This document shows, one piece after another, positions 13,353 to 22,703 of a stretch of DNA of 64,000 bases. The notes beneath the pieces are model-generated. The model was not told where the DNA came from. It made no database searches and worked only from the letters and a program-made list of their open reading frames with translations. Origin of the DNA: Gammaproteobacteria bacterium (GTDB lineage: Bacteria > Pseudomonadota > Gammaproteobacteria > Burkholderiales > Gallionellaceae). The stretch covers positions 134,064 through 198,063 of the forward strand of contig JAHJNJ010000017.1 of the NCBI GenBank assembly GCA_018820925.1. The letters are read 5' to 3'. How positions within the stretch are numbered: position 1 is the stretch's first letter; every line of letters starts with the position of its first letter. The position numbers and the translations under genes are program-made.

Positions 13353-15014
13353 TCAAGCAGGCATACCCAGAAGCTCGGCCGCATGTTTGCGTGTGGTTTC
13401 GGTGATCTTTACCCCGCCCAGCATGCGCGCAATCTCTTCAATACGCTCGGCTTTGCCCAACACACTGATGCTGCTCAGCGTCTTGCCCGCATGCGCGGCC
13501 TTGCTCACCTGCCACTGCGCATCGGCCTGTGCGGCCACTTGCGGCAGATGGGTGACGCACATCACCTGATGGCGTTTGCCCAGTTGCTTGAGCAGGCTGC
13601 CGACGATCTCCGCCACGCGCCCGCCAATGCCGCTGTCCACTTCGTCGAAGATCAGCGTCGGCACGGAAGCGGCACGGCTGGCGGCAACCTGGATCGCCAG
13701 GCTGATGCGCGACAATTCGCCGCCGGATGCGACCTTGGCCAGGCTGCGCAGCGACGATCCCTGGTTGGCCGCAACCTGGAACTCCACGATTTCCAGCCCG
13801 TGCGCATTCCCCTCGTTCAGCGGCAACAAGGCGACGGAAAACTGCCCGCCCTGCATTGCCAGCGTCTGCATGGCGGCCGTGATTTCTGCGGACAAGGTTT
13901 CCGCCGCCGTGATACGTTCCTCGCTCAATTTTCTGGCCGCTTTCAGATAGACATTGCGTGCAGCTTCATCCTGTTTCGCCAGCTCGGCCAAGTCGGCGCT
14001 ACCGCCCAGTTCGTCCAGCCGCGCGACGAAACCCGCCAACACTTGCGGCAATTGTTCCGGCGGCACCCGGTATTTACGCGCGGCCTCGACCACGTCCGCC
14101 ATGCGCTGCTCCTGCTGGCGCATCTGTTGCGGATCGGTTTCCAGCCGCTGCTGGTAATGGCGCAGTGCGTACACCGCTTCCTGCAATTCGTTCTGCGCGC
14201 TCTCCAGCATGGTCAGCGTGTCCTGCAGTCCGGCATCGAATTCCAGCCCGCCGCGCAGGCGCGCCGTCAACGCGTTGATCTGGGCCAGACAGGCCGTATC
14301 GGAATCGGACAGCACTTCGACACCGAACTGCGCAGTCTCCAGCAGGCTGGCAGCATGCGACAGGCGCGCATGGTCGGCCTGCAAGGCTTCCCATTCGGCA
14401 GAGGCAAAATTCAGCGTCTCCAGTTCGCGGCGCTGGAACGACAGCAGTTCGCGTTCGGCGGCCACCGCTTCGGCGTTCTGCTCCAGTTGCTGACGGCGCT
14501 GGTGCAGTGTCTGCCAGGCTTTGAAAGCGGCCATGACCTCTCCCGCCTGTTTGCCCAAGCCCGCATGCTCATCCAGCAGGTCGCGCTGCACATCGGGACG
14601 CAGCAGCGATTGATGCGCATGCTGGCCGTGGATGTCGATCAGTTGCTCGCCCGCTTCACGCAACTGTTGCAGCGTCGCGCTGCGGCCGTTGATGAAGCCG
14701 CGCGAACGCCCGCTGCTATCCAGCGTGCGGCGCAACAGGCACACACCCTCATCGCCTTCCAGCGCCTGTTCGCGCAACCATGCCTGCAGTTGCGGCATGC
14801 CGGAAATATCGAATTCGGCGCCGATGTCGGCTTTTTCGCAGCCGGTGCGCACCATGCCCGCATCGCCGCGCTCGCCGAGCGCCAGGGACAGCGCATCAAT
14901 CAGGATGGACTTGCCCGCGCCGGTCTCGCCGGTGAGCGCGGTGAAGCCGGCGGAGAAATCGAGTTCGAGCGTGTCGACGATGACAAAGTCGCTAATGATG
15001 AGGTTCTTGAGCAT
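13353..15014 (-). CDS. recN: DNA repair protein RecN
   Basis: RecN is an SMC-like ATPase that acts early in double-strand break repair. The 553-residue protein has an N-terminal Walker A GETGAGKS (29-36), long coiled-coil arms in the middle, an ABC signature VASGGELSRISLAIQ and Walker B TLIFDEVDSGIGG near the C terminus. It starts directly after the nadK stop. No LexA-type box was recognised in the small gap, so SOS control would have to come from upstream of nadK. Confidence 0.97.
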   Translation of the reverse strand: MLKNLIISDFVIVDTLELDFSAGFTALTGETGAGKSILIDALSLALGERGDAGMVRTGCEKADIGAEFDISGMPQLQAWLREQALEGDEGVCLLRRTLDSSGRSRGFINGRSATLQQLREAGEQLIDIHGQHAHQSLLRPDVQRDLLDEHAGLGKQAGEVMAAFKAWQTLHQRRQQLEQNAEAVAAERELLSFQRRELETLNFASAEWEALQADHARLSHAASLLETAQFGVEVLSDSDTACLAQINALTARLRGGLEFDAGLQDTLTMLESAQNELQEAVYALRHYQQRLETDPQQMRQQEQRMADVVEAARKYRVPPEQLPQVLAGFVARLDELGGSADLAELAKQDEAARNVYLKAARKLSEERITAAETLSAEITAAMQTLAMQGGQFSVALLPLNEGNAHGLEIVEFQVAANQGSSLRSLAKVASGGELSRISLAIQVAASRAASVPTLIFDEVDSGIGGRVAEIVGSLLKQLGKRHQVMCVTHLPQVAAQADAQWQVSKAAHAGKTLSSISVLGKAERIEEIARMLGGVKITETTRKHAAELLGMPA

Positions 15015-15887
15015 TTATAACGTCTGGTTCCAGAGCAGTTTTTCGCGCAGGGTGTGGTAGTAGCTGTGTCCTTGCGGATGCAGCAAACAAACCGGTTTGA
15101 AATAGCGGCTGACCGTCACCTTGTCATCGCCCTGCAAATCGAAATGGGTGTGTCCGTCGAAACGCACCCGCGCCTCGTCCGAGCGGTGCATCAATATCTC
15201 CAGTTTCGACCCGCTCTTGAGCACGATGGGACGGTTGCTCAGGGTGTGCGGCGCGACCGGTACCAGTGCGATGGCTTCAAGAGAAGGATGCAGGATGGGA
15301 CCGCCCGCCGACAGTGCGTAGGCCGTGGAACCCGTCGGCGTAGCCACGATCAGGCCGTCGGCACGCTGGTTATACAGGTACTCGCCGTCGATACGCACCT
15401 CGAATTCGAGCATGCTGCTGTTGTTGCCGCGATGGATGACCACATCGTTGAATGCCAGCGAATCAAACAACTGCTCTTCGCCGCGCGATATGGACGCGCT
15501 CAGCAGCATGCGCTTTTCGGTCACATAATCGCCGCGCAACATGCCGAAAATGGTGTCTTGCATGGTATCGATGGAGATGTCGGTCAGGAAACCCAAGCGC
15601 CCCTGATTGACGCCGACCAGCGGTATATCGAAGGGTGCCAGCATACGCGCGATGTTGAGCAAGGTGCCGTCGCCGCCCAGCACGATGGCGAGATCGACTT
15701 TGCCGCCCATTTCTTCCAGCGCCAGCACGCTGTATGGGTGGCTGGTGAGATGCTGATTGGTAAGGTTATCCACCACCACAGCCAACCCCTCCCCCACCAG
15801 AAAATCGGCCAGCCCGAGCAAAGGCCCGGCAATCTCCGGCGACTTGTATTTGCCGATCAGGGCGATGGTTTTAAAGGTGGATTTCAT
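15015..15887 (-). CDS. nadK: NAD kinase
   Basis: NAD kinase phosphorylates NAD to NADP. The 290-residue protein has the GGDGT motif (71-75) that holds the catalytic aspartate, the FNDVVIHRG region, and the glycine-rich TPTGSTAYALSAGGPI loop. It is the first gene of the nadK-recN-bamE-dapB run and diverges from hrcA across about 50 bases, an arrangement common in betaproteobacteria. Confidence 0.97.
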   Translation of the reverse strand: MKSTFKTIALIGKYKSPEIAGPLLGLADFLVGEGLAVVVDNLTNQHLTSHPYSVLALEEMGGKVDLAIVLGGDGTLLNIARMLAPFDIPLVGVNQGRLGFLTDISIDTMQDTIFGMLRGDYVTEKRMLLSASISRGEEQLFDSLAFNDVVIHRGNNSSMLEFEVRIDGEYLYNQRADGLIVATPTGSTAYALSAGGPILHPSLEAIALVPVAPHTLSNRPIVLKSGSKLEILMHRSDEARVRFDGHTHFDLQGDDKVTVSRYFKPVCLLHPQGHSYYHTLREKLLWNQTL

Positions 15888-15946
15888 AACGGAGGATTAA
15901 ACCATAGGCGCGATTCAATGACAAAGCGAATGGTAGAATGAAAGCT

Positions 15947-16966
15947 ATGTTGAACGACCGCGCCCAAATACTGCTCAAGACCCTGGTGGAACGCTATATC
16001 AGCGACGGTCAGCCCGTGGGTTCGCGTGCCCTGCAACAGTTTTCCGGCCTGGAAGTCAGCCCCGCCACCATCCGCAACGTGATGGCCGACCTGGAAGCCA
16101 TGGGGCTGGTGGCCAGCCCGCATACTTCCGCCGGACGCGTGCCCACCGCCCTGGGCTACCGGCTGTTCATCGATACCTTGATGGTGGTGCAGCCGCTATC
16201 CGAAGAGCGCGTCCACCAATTGGAAAGCCAACTTCAGCCGAGCAGCCCGACGCGCCTGCTGACCCAGGCGTCAAATGTACTGTCCGACCTCACCCGTTTC
16301 GCCGGGGTGGTCGCCACGCCCAAGCGTGCCAGCATTACCGTGCGCCAGATCGAATTCCTGCGCCTGTCCGAAAAACGCGTGCTGCTCATCATCGTGATGC
16401 CCGACGGGGAAGTGGAAAATCGCGTGCTGGTGACACACAAGGATTACAGCCAACCGCAACTCACCGAGGCCGGCAATTTCCTGAGCCAGCACTATGCCAA
16501 TCTTCCCTTCGGCGACATCCACCAGCGCGTGCAGAACGAACTGCGTCAACTGCAACATGACATGACCGCACTCATGAGCGCGGCGATGGCCGCCAGCGAC
16601 GAGGCGATCTCGCGCAAAAGCGAAGATTATGTGATCAGTGGCGAGCGCAACCTGCTGAACATCAACGATGTCGCCGCCAACATGACCCAGTTGCGCAACC
16701 TGTTCAACATATTTGAACAGAAGACCGAGTTGCTGCAACTGCTGGACGCGGGCCGCCAGGCACCGGGTGTGCATATCTTCGTCGGCAACGAATCAGGATT
16801 GGTCGGACTGGACGAATTCAGCGTGGTGAGCGCTCCTTACACTGCGGACGGGCAGATCGTCGGTACACTCGCGGTGGTCGGGCCAAAGCGCATGAATTAC
16901 GAACGCGTGGTGCCGATTGTGGACATCACTGCAAAATTACTCAGCAATGCACTGTCGCAATATTAA
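15947..16966 (+). CDS. hrcA: Heat-inducible transcription repressor HrcA
   Basis: HrcA represses class I heat-shock genes such as groESL and dnaK by binding CIRCE elements. The product of about 339 residues begins with a winged helix-turn-helix (QILLKTLVERYI, PATIRNVMADLEAMG) followed by a GAF-like domain and ends in KLLSNALSQY. An ATG at 15938 is in frame; 15947 gives MLNDRAQILLKT, the usual family start. No CIRCE element was found upstream, so autorepression is not evident. Confidence 0.95.
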   Translation: MLNDRAQILLKTLVERYISDGQPVGSRALQQFSGLEVSPATIRNVMADLEAMGLVASPHTSAGRVPTALGYRLFIDTLMVVQPLSEERVHQLESQLQPSSPTRLLTQASNVLSDLTRFAGVVATPKRASITVRQIEFLRLSEKRVLLIIVMPDGEVENRVLVTHKDYSQPQLTEAGNFLSQHYANLPFGDIHQRVQNELRQLQHDMTALMSAAMAASDEAISRKSEDYVISGERNLLNINDVAANMTQLRNLFNIFEQKTELLQLLDAGRQAPGVHIFVGNESGLVGLDEFSVVSAPYTADGQIVGTLAVVGPKRMNYERVVPIVDITAKLLSNALSQY

Positions 16967-17004
16967 GACTGCCAGCCTTGTGACTTCTTTACTCCAAATG
17001 CAAA

Positions 17005-17088
17005 CCCTCACCCCTAGCCCCTCTCCCGCCTGCGGGCGAGGGGAACCACACTCCCTCTCCCGCAGGCCGGAGAGGGTTGGGGTGAGGG
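17005..17088. repeat. Dispersed inverted repeat upstream of hemH
   Basis: CCCTCACCCCTAGCCCCTCT at the left and its near complement GGAGAGGGTTGGGGTGAGGG at the right form a long imperfect hairpin with an inner CCGCCTGCGGG stem. The same family is at 44613-44785 and 59852-59896. It lies 30 bases before the hemH start. Confidence 0.75.
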
Positions 17089-17117
17089 GCGTTCAACTTC
17101 ACACGCTCGTCAAATAA

Positions 17118-18206
17118 ATGACCTACCTCCCCGAACCCACCCACACCCACGGCACCCCGCAAAAAACCGGCATCCTGCTGGTCAATCTCGGCACGCCCGA
17201 TGCGCCCACGCCGCAGGCCGTGCGCACTTACCTCAAGGAATTCCTGAGCGACCCGCGCGTGGTCGAGATTCCGCGCGCCGTCTGGTGGCCCATCCTGAAC
17301 GGCATCATCCTCAACACCCGCCCAAAAAAATCCGCCGCCAAATACGCCGCCATCTGGATGAAGGAAGGTTCTCCGCTGCGCGTCCATACCGAAAAACAAA
17401 CCGTGCTGCTGCAGGGCTACCTCAGCCAGCGCACCACGGCCCCGTTCGTCGTCGATTACGCCATGCGCTACGGCAACCCGTCCATACCAAGCGTGCTGCG
17501 CAAACTGAAAGAGCAGAATTGCCAGCGCATTCTGGTCGTGCCCATGTATCCGCAATACGCCGCCAGCACGACCGCCACGGTGAACGACGTCGTGTTCGGC
17601 GAACTGCAACAGATGCGCAATACGCCCGCCCTGCGCACCATCAAGCATTTCCACGACCGCCCCGGTTATATCAAGGCGCTGGCGAACAACATCAACGATT
17701 ACTGGATGAAAAACGGCAGGCCGGAAAAACTGCTCATGAGCTTCCACGGCCTGCCGCAATACACGCTGGAAAAAGGCGATCCCTATCATTGCGAATGCCA
17801 CAAGACGGCACGCCTGCTGGCGCAGGAGCTGGGGATCAAACCCGGACAATACGCCATCAGTTTCCAGTCGCGCTTCGGCAGGGCGGCATGGCTGCAGCCC
17901 TACACCACCGCCACGCTCAAGGAGTGGGGCAAGCAGAAAACCCGGCGCGTGGACGTGGTCTGCCCCGGCTTCGTAGCCGACTGTCTGGAAACACTGGAAG
18001 AGATCGCCCTGGAAGGCAAAGAGGATTTTCAGCACGCGGGTGGCGGGGAATACCACTACATCCCGTGCCTCAACGACCGCAACGAGTGGATTCACGCGTT
18101 GACCGATCTGGTGCTGGATAACCTGCAGGGCTGGCTGATCGAACCGGATGCGGCGGAGCTGGAACAAGGCAGGTTGCGCGCCCTGGCGCTGGGCGCGAAG
18201 CAATAA
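17118..18206 (+). CDS. hemH: Ferrochelatase HemH
   Basis: HemH inserts Fe2+ into protoporphyrin IX, the last step of heme synthesis. The 362-residue protein has the N-terminal [13 protein letters not shown], the active-site histidine in [34 protein letters not shown] and the conserved glutamate in [15 protein letters not shown]. No membrane segment is seen. It follows hrcA after a repeat-filled gap and is convergent with a heme-motif diguanylate cyclase. A full heme supply fits the several c-type heme proteins encoded nearby. Confidence 0.97.
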   Translation: MTYLPEPTHTHGTPQKTGILLVNLGTPDAPTPQAVRTYLKEFLSDPRVVEIPRAVWWPILNGIILNTRPKKSAAKYAAIWMKEGSPLRVHTEKQTVLLQGYLSQRTTAPFVVDYAMRYGNPSIPSVLRKLKEQNCQRILVVPMYPQYAASTTATVNDVVFGELQQMRNTPALRTIKHFHDRPGYIKALANNINDYWMKNGRPEKLLMSFHGLPQYTLEKGDPYHCECHKTARLLAQELGIKPGQYAISFQSRFGRAAWLQPYTTATLKEWGKQKTRRVDVVCPGFVADCLETLEEIALEGKEDFQHAGGGEYHYIPCLNDRNEWIHALTDLVLDNLQGWLIEPDAAELEQGRLRALALGAKQ

Positions 18207-18232
18207 ATCTTCCCGCCTGAATCCAATGCGAA

Positions 18233-19945
18233 TCAGGCCCCGGGTCCGGCCTTGACGAATATCTTGTAATTATTCCTGCCGCTATCCTTGGCCATATACA
18301 TGGCATCGTCGGCATGTTTGATCATCATGTCCTCGTCGGTCGCATCGTCCGGACAAATACTGATGCCGATACTGAAGGTAATGACCACCTCCTTTTCGCC
18401 GATCTGGTGCGGAATCTCCATCGCGCCGATGATTTTGCGCGCGACCTTCTCGGCATCTTCCGTATCGCTCCCGTCGGGCAACAGGATCATGAACTCGTCC
18501 CCGCCCTGACGGCAGATGGTATCGGATTCGCGCACGCAGGATTTCAGGCGCTCGGCAACCGACTGCAACAGCCTGTCTCCGGCCACATGCCCCATCGTAT
18601 CGTTCACGTATTTGAACCTGTCCAGGTCGAGGAACAGCAATGCTGTTTTTGTTTTGTTGCGCGTTCCGGCGACCAGCGCATGCTTCAAACGATCCGCAAA
18701 CAGCGCGCGGTTGGGCAGATGTGTGAGCGAATCGTAGTGCGCCAGATGCTCGATATGCGCCTCGTCTTCCTTGCGCCGGGTGATATCGGAAAACACGGCG
18801 ATGTAGTTGATGATCTCGTTCTGCGAATTTTTCACGGTGCCGATGGACAACCATTCCGGATAGATTTCCCCGTTCTTGCGCCGGTTCCATATTTCACCCT
18901 GCCACAAACCGGTGTCGTTGATGGATTTCCACATCGCCTTGTAAAACTGCTCGTCCTGCCGCCCGGAATTCAGGATATTCGGATTGTGTCCGATAAACTC
19001 CTCCTCGGGATAACCGGTGATTTTGTAGCAGGCCGGATTCACCGCGATGATCTTTTGCTGCGCATCGGTGATAAAAATGGCTTCGCCGCTGTTGTCGAAC
19101 ATTTTGACGAACAACTGCAAACGCTCGTTGGCATGCTCCAGTTTCTCGACAAGGATGTTGAAATTCCGCGCCATCTCGCCGATATCCGGATTGTCCACAT
19201 TCACATCGGCACGCCTGGAAAAATCCAGGTCGGCCTGGATTTCGGCCATCGTGTGCTGAAGATTCCGGATGGGATTGGTGATGTTGCGCACGATAACGAT
19301 GCGCACGAACAACGAGATGATGACCAGCAGCAGAATCTGCAGGACGATATGGCCGATCCACAACCAGTCCTCGATCTCGGCCAGTTGCGAGTCTTCATCG
19401 GACAGATCGATGACCACGCTGGCCGCACCGTTCACACTGCCGGCATTCGTGACATGACAGGAAAGACAATTGGTGCCGCGAAAATCCTGTTTGGCGATAA
19501 AGGGCACCACCACGCGCAGCGCCGAATGCCCGTTGCCCAGGGTCAGTTTGCGGAATAGCGTCCTGCCGGTACTCAACACCTCGCGATCCATATCGTCCGT
19601 GGCCGCTTCTTCCGGCAGACCCGGACCGAATTGCTCGACCACCGCGCGGCCGCGAATGATGCGCAACTCGGCAACCCCGCGCGACTGGGACATTTTATCC
19701 AGTAGCAGTTTGCGATTTTCGGGATCGGATATTTTTCCGGTGAGCATCAACATGTTCATGCCGTTGATGAGTCCGTTGGCGGTCTCCTCGGCACGCGTCT
19801 CGGCAGCCCGCTCGATCTGCACCTCGAAGCGCCCGAGCACCCATTCCATCGTGACGAAGAACAGAATGATGAGCGTACCCTGAATCAGGATATGCAGTTT
19901 CTCCTGCACACCCGTAGCGCGCCAACCATTGGTAAAGGCATTCAT
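18233..19945 (-). CDS. Membrane diguanylate cyclase with a periplasmic c-type heme motif (HAMP-PAS-GGDEF)
   Basis: This 570-residue protein probably makes cyclic di-GMP in response to a periplasmic signal. A membrane segment at about 17-39 is followed by a periplasmic domain of about 150 residues with CLSCH at 160-164, the CxxCH signature for covalent heme c. A second membrane segment (about 194-218), a HAMP linker, a PAS domain (about 275-395) and a GGDEF domain follow. The active site is GGDEF at 481-485, and an RESD inhibitory site lies five residues before it. No EAL domain is present. The periplasmic part resembles DUF3365/Tll0287-type heme sensor domains, but that assignment is uncertain. 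A paralogous architecture is found at 41307-43172. Confidence 0.85.
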   Translation of the reverse strand: MNAFTNGWRATGVQEKLHILIQGTLIILFFVTMEWVLGRFEVQIERAAETRAEETANGLINGMNMLMLTGKISDPENRKLLLDKMSQSRGVAELRIIRGRAVVEQFGPGLPEEAATDDMDREVLSTGRTLFRKLTLGNGHSALRVVVPFIAKQDFRGTNCLSCHVTNAGSVNGAASVVIDLSDEDSQLAEIEDWLWIGHIVLQILLLVIISLFVRIVIVRNITNPIRNLQHTMAEIQADLDFSRRADVNVDNPDIGEMARNFNILVEKLEHANERLQLFVKMFDNSGEAIFITDAQQKIIAVNPACYKITGYPEEEFIGHNPNILNSGRQDEQFYKAMWKSINDTGLWQGEIWNRRKNGEIYPEWLSIGTVKNSQNEIINYIAVFSDITRRKEDEAHIEHLAHYDSLTHLPNRALFADRLKHALVAGTRNKTKTALLFLDLDRFKYVNDTMGHVAGDRLLQSVAERLKSCVRESDTICRQGGDEFMILLPDGSDTEDAEKVARKIIGAMEIPHQIGEKEVVITFSIGISICPDDATDEDMMIKHADDAMYMAKDSGRNNYKIFVKAGPGA

Positions 19946-19986
19946 CTCTCGCTCCCTGTCCGCCCGGTGCGTGCCCGGCGGACTCG

Positions 19987-20532
19987 TTACAGCTTGATAA
20001 AGTGCTCGCGGTAGTGCTTCATCTCTTCGATAGACTCATAAATATCCGCCAGCGCCTCATGTTTGCCGTGTTTCTTGATCCCGTTTGCCACTTCCGGTTT
20101 CCAGCGTTTCGCCAGTTCCTTGAGCGTGCTCACATCCAGGTTGCGGTAGTGGAAGTAATCTTCGAGCTTGGGCATCCAGCGCGCCAGGAAGCGCCTGTCC
20201 TGGCAAATGGAGTTGCCGCACATCGGCGAAGTGCGCGTCGGCACATATTCCTTGAGGAATTCCAGCATCCGCGCCTCCACCGTCGCATCATCCAGCGTCG
20301 AAGCCTTGACCTTGTCGATCAGGCCGGATTTAGCGTGCGTGGATTTGTTCCAGTTATCCATACCATCGAGCACACTGTCCGGCTGGTGTACCACCAGCAC
20401 AGGCGCTTCCGCCACAGTATTCAGTTCGCCATCGGTTACCACCAGCGCCACCTCGATGATGCGGTCCGTATCGGGCAATAGCCCTGTCATTTCCATGTCT
20501 ATCCAGACAAGGTTGTTTTGGTTTTGTGCCAT
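19987..20532 (-). CDS. orn: Oligoribonuclease Orn
   Basis: Orn is a 3'-5' exonuclease of the DEDDh family that finishes RNA decay by degrading very short oligonucleotides, including pGpG made from cyclic di-GMP. The 181-residue protein has the Exo I motif WIDMEMTGL with its D-x-E pair, [17 protein letters not shown] (Exo II) and [14 protein letters not shown] (Exo III). It diverges from the M48 peptidase gene and follows a diguanylate cyclase gene, which is functionally apt although the neighbourhood may be coincidence. Confidence 0.97.
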   Translation of the reverse strand: MAQNQNNLVWIDMEMTGLLPDTDRIIEVALVVTDGELNTVAEAPVLVVHQPDSVLDGMDNWNKSTHAKSGLIDKVKASTLDDATVEARMLEFLKEYVPTRTSPMCGNSICQDRRFLARWMPKLEDYFHYRNLDVSTLKELAKRWKPEVANGIKKHGKHEALADIYESIEEMKHYREHFIKL

Positions 20533-20602
20533 AATCCGCCGCAGTTCCCATTATCAAAGTGTGGCGCATTGTCGCACAGCCCAGCCACGCAATCCAACGA
20601 CC

Positions 20603-21859
20603 ATGACTGCATCCCAATTCACCGCCCTGTTCATTTCTGCGCTGTTCACGAACGGCATCATCAAGCTCTGGCTAGCATACCGCCAACTCGACCATGTCGC
20701 GGAACGGCGCACCGAAGTGCCCGCCCCTTTCCGCGAAAAAATCGACCTTGCCGCCCACCAGAAGGCCGCCGATTACACCCGCGCACAGCTTCAGCTCGGC
20801 ATATTCAACATCATATTTGATGCCGTCCTGCTGCTGGTCTTTACCCTGGGGGGCGGCATTCAATGGCTGAGCAACTGGTCGGACGCCACTTTCGGCGGCC
20901 CGCTGGTGCAGGGCGCCGCCGTCATCGTCGCGGTGCTGTTGCTACAGTCGGTTCTGGAATCGCCCTTCGACCTCTACCGCACCTTCAACCTCGAAGCGCG
21001 CTTCGGCTTCAACAAAATGACGCTCAAGCTGTACCTGATCGATACCGTCAAAGGCCTGGCGCTCGGTGCGGCCCTGGGCCTGCCGCTGCTGCTGGGCGTG
21101 CTGTGGCTGATGTCGGCCATGGGCGACTTGTGGTGGCTGTATGTATGGGGCGTGTGGGTGACATTCAACCTGCTGCTGCTGTTCATCTACCCGACTTACA
21201 TCGCACCGCTGTTCAACGATTTCGAACCGCTCAAGGACGAAGCGCAAAAATCGCGCATCGAAGCGCTACTCAATAAATGCGGCTTTGCCGCCAGCGGCCT
21301 GTTCGTCATGGACGGCAGCAAACGCAGCACCCACGGCAACGCCTACTTCACCGGCTTCGGCAAGACCAAGCGCATCGTATTTTTCGATACCCTGTTGCAG
21401 CGCCTCACCCCGAACGAGGTAGACGCCGTACTGGCGCATGAACTGGGACATTTCAAGAAACGCCATGTACTGAAACGCATCGCCTATACCTTCGCGCTCA
21501 GCCTGGGATTCCTGTGGCTGCTCGCGCAACTCCTGCATGCGCCCTGGTTCTTCCAGGGACTGGGGGTAACCAGCCAATCCACCGCACTGGCCTTGCTGCT
21601 GTTCTTTATGGTGCTGCCCGTATTCACTTTCCTGCTGCACCCCATCGCCTCCGCCTATTCGCGCAAACACGAATTCGAAGCCGACGAGTATGCCGCGCAA
21701 CAGACCGATGCGAACGAATTGGTAAACGCGCTGGTCAAACTGTACCAGGACAACGCCAAGACACTGACACCCGATCCGTTGTACGCTACCTTCTACGAAT
21801 CGCATCCGCCCGCACCGATCCGCATCGCGCACCTGCAAAAACTAGGAGAACACAAATGA
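20603..21859 (+). CDS. M48 family membrane metallopeptidase (Ste24/CAAX-protease-like)
   Basis: The 418-residue integral membrane protein has several hydrophobic segments and the zinc motif HELGH at 279-283 inside VDAVLAHELGHFKKRH, with the third ligand region RKHEFEADEYAA further on. It resembles the eukaryotic Ste24 type of M48 protease more than short HtpX. The upstream reading frame is open back to 20168, but it runs over the divergent orn gene; the ATG at 20603 gives MTASQFTALFISALF, the natural membrane-protein start. The stop overlaps the cytochrome gene start (ATGA). Confidence 0.9.
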   Translation: MTASQFTALFISALFTNGIIKLWLAYRQLDHVAERRTEVPAPFREKIDLAAHQKAADYTRAQLQLGIFNIIFDAVLLLVFTLGGGIQWLSNWSDATFGGPLVQGAAVIVAVLLLQSVLESPFDLYRTFNLEARFGFNKMTLKLYLIDTVKGLALGAALGLPLLLGVLWLMSAMGDLWWLYVWGVWVTFNLLLLFIYPTYIAPLFNDFEPLKDEAQKSRIEALLNKCGFAASGLFVMDGSKRSTHGNAYFTGFGKTKRIVFFDTLLQRLTPNEVDAVLAHELGHFKKRHVLKRIAYTFALSLGFLWLLAQLLHAPWFFQGLGVTSQSTALALLLFFMVLPVFTFLLHPIASAYSRKHEFEADEYAAQQTDANELVNALVKLYQDNAKTLTPDPLYATFYESHPPAPIRIAHLQKLGEHK

Positions 21860-22161
21860 GAAAATACTTTTTCCTGTTATTACTCGCCGCCGGCACCGCC
21901 CACGCCACCCCGTTCGCCGATGGCAATCCCGAAAACGGCAAAAAACTGATCGACAAATACGATTGCAACAGTTGCCACAAAGGCAAGATGGGAGGCGACG
22001 GCAGCGCCATCTACACTCGCCCGGATCGCATCGTGACCGGCGCCGACGTCCTCATCGACCGGATGGAGCAATGCTCCGGTGCCGTTGGCAAGAATCTCGC
22101 CACGCAAGAGAAACTGGACCTCGCGGCCTATCTGAACCAGACCTACTACCACTTCAAGTGA
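21856..22161 (+). CDS. Small periplasmic cytochrome c
   Basis: This 101-residue protein has a Sec signal peptide, with likely cleavage after AHA near residue 17, and one heme-binding CNSCH motif (37-41). The probable distal ligand is one of the methionines in the second half. It is probably a soluble periplasmic electron carrier or an accessory heme protein. An AGGAG site lies 8 nt before the ATG inside the end of the M48 gene, so the two are translationally linked; phhB follows by 10 bases. Confidence 0.88.
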   Translation: MRKYFFLLLLAAGTAHATPFADGNPENGKKLIDKYDCNSCHKGKMGGDGSAIYTRPDRIVTGADVLIDRMEQCSGAVGKNLATQEKLDLAAYLNQTYYHFK

Positions 22162-22171
22162 GGAGACAATC

Positions 22172-22510
22172 ATGAACACTGTCTGCGACCTGACCAACAA
22201 GAACTGCAAACCCTGCGAAGGCGGCGTACCTGCCCTGACTCAGGCGGAAGCCAACGACCTGCTCAAGCAACTCGACGGCTGGCAACTGAACGACAACGTC
22301 ATCAGCAAGACCTTCGAGTTCAAGAACTATTATCAAGTGATGGCCTTCGTCAACGCGGTGGCCTGGATGACGCACCGCGAGGATCACCATCCCGACATGG
22401 CTGTCGGCTACAACACCTGCCGCGTGGAATATTCCACCCACGCCATCGGCGGCCTGTCCGAGAACGACTTCATCTGCGCCGCGAAAGTGGATGCGCTGTT
22501 CAAGCTTTGA
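22172..22510 (+). CDS. phhB: Pterin-4a-carbinolamine dehydratase
   Basis: This enzyme dehydrates 4a-hydroxytetrahydropterin, recycling the pterin cofactor of aromatic amino acid hydroxylases; in bacteria without the hydroxylase it may serve molybdopterin or folate metabolism. The 112-residue protein has the catalytic motif HREDHHPDMAVGYNTCRVEY, with the paired histidines, and WxTHAIGGLSENDF. The N terminus carries several cysteines (CDLTNKNCKPCEGG), as in many proteobacterial members. It lies between the cytochrome and rsgA. Confidence 0.93.
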   Translation: MNTVCDLTNKNCKPCEGGVPALTQAEANDLLKQLDGWQLNDNVISKTFEFKNYYQVMAFVNAVAWMTHREDHHPDMAVGYNTCRVEYSTHAIGGLSENDFICAAKVDALFKL

Positions 22511-22527
22511 GGGGATTTGACATTACC

Positions 22528-22658
22528 ATTCGCTCTGCGCTCCATGCCTCCATTCGCCCTGCGTCCTGCAACCCCGTTCGCCCAGCATCTTTCAACTCCG
22601 TTCGCCCTGATCCTTCGACAATGCTCAGGACTAAAGGCTTTGTCGAAGGGACGAACGG
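22528..22658. repeat. Dispersed palindrome with imperfect tandem CCnTTCGCCCTG units
   Basis: Units such as CCATTCGCTCTGCG, CCATTCGCCCTGCG, CCGTTCGCCCAGC and CCGTTCGCCCTGAT recur at about 20-bp spacing from 22528. The last one starts a full palindrome (22598-22658) with CCTTCGACAATGCTCAGGAC and TTTGTCGAAGGGACGAACGG. It lies in the phhB-rsgA gap. Confidence 0.65.
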
Positions 22659-22703
22659 CGCGCGGATCTGTCCGTTCATGCATCACCTGATTGGAAAGTT
22701 GAT

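Noticed and set aside
15888-15946. CIRCE element before hrcA
   Set aside because: No TTAGCACTC-N9-GAGTGCTAA or close match was found in the nadK-hrcA gap.
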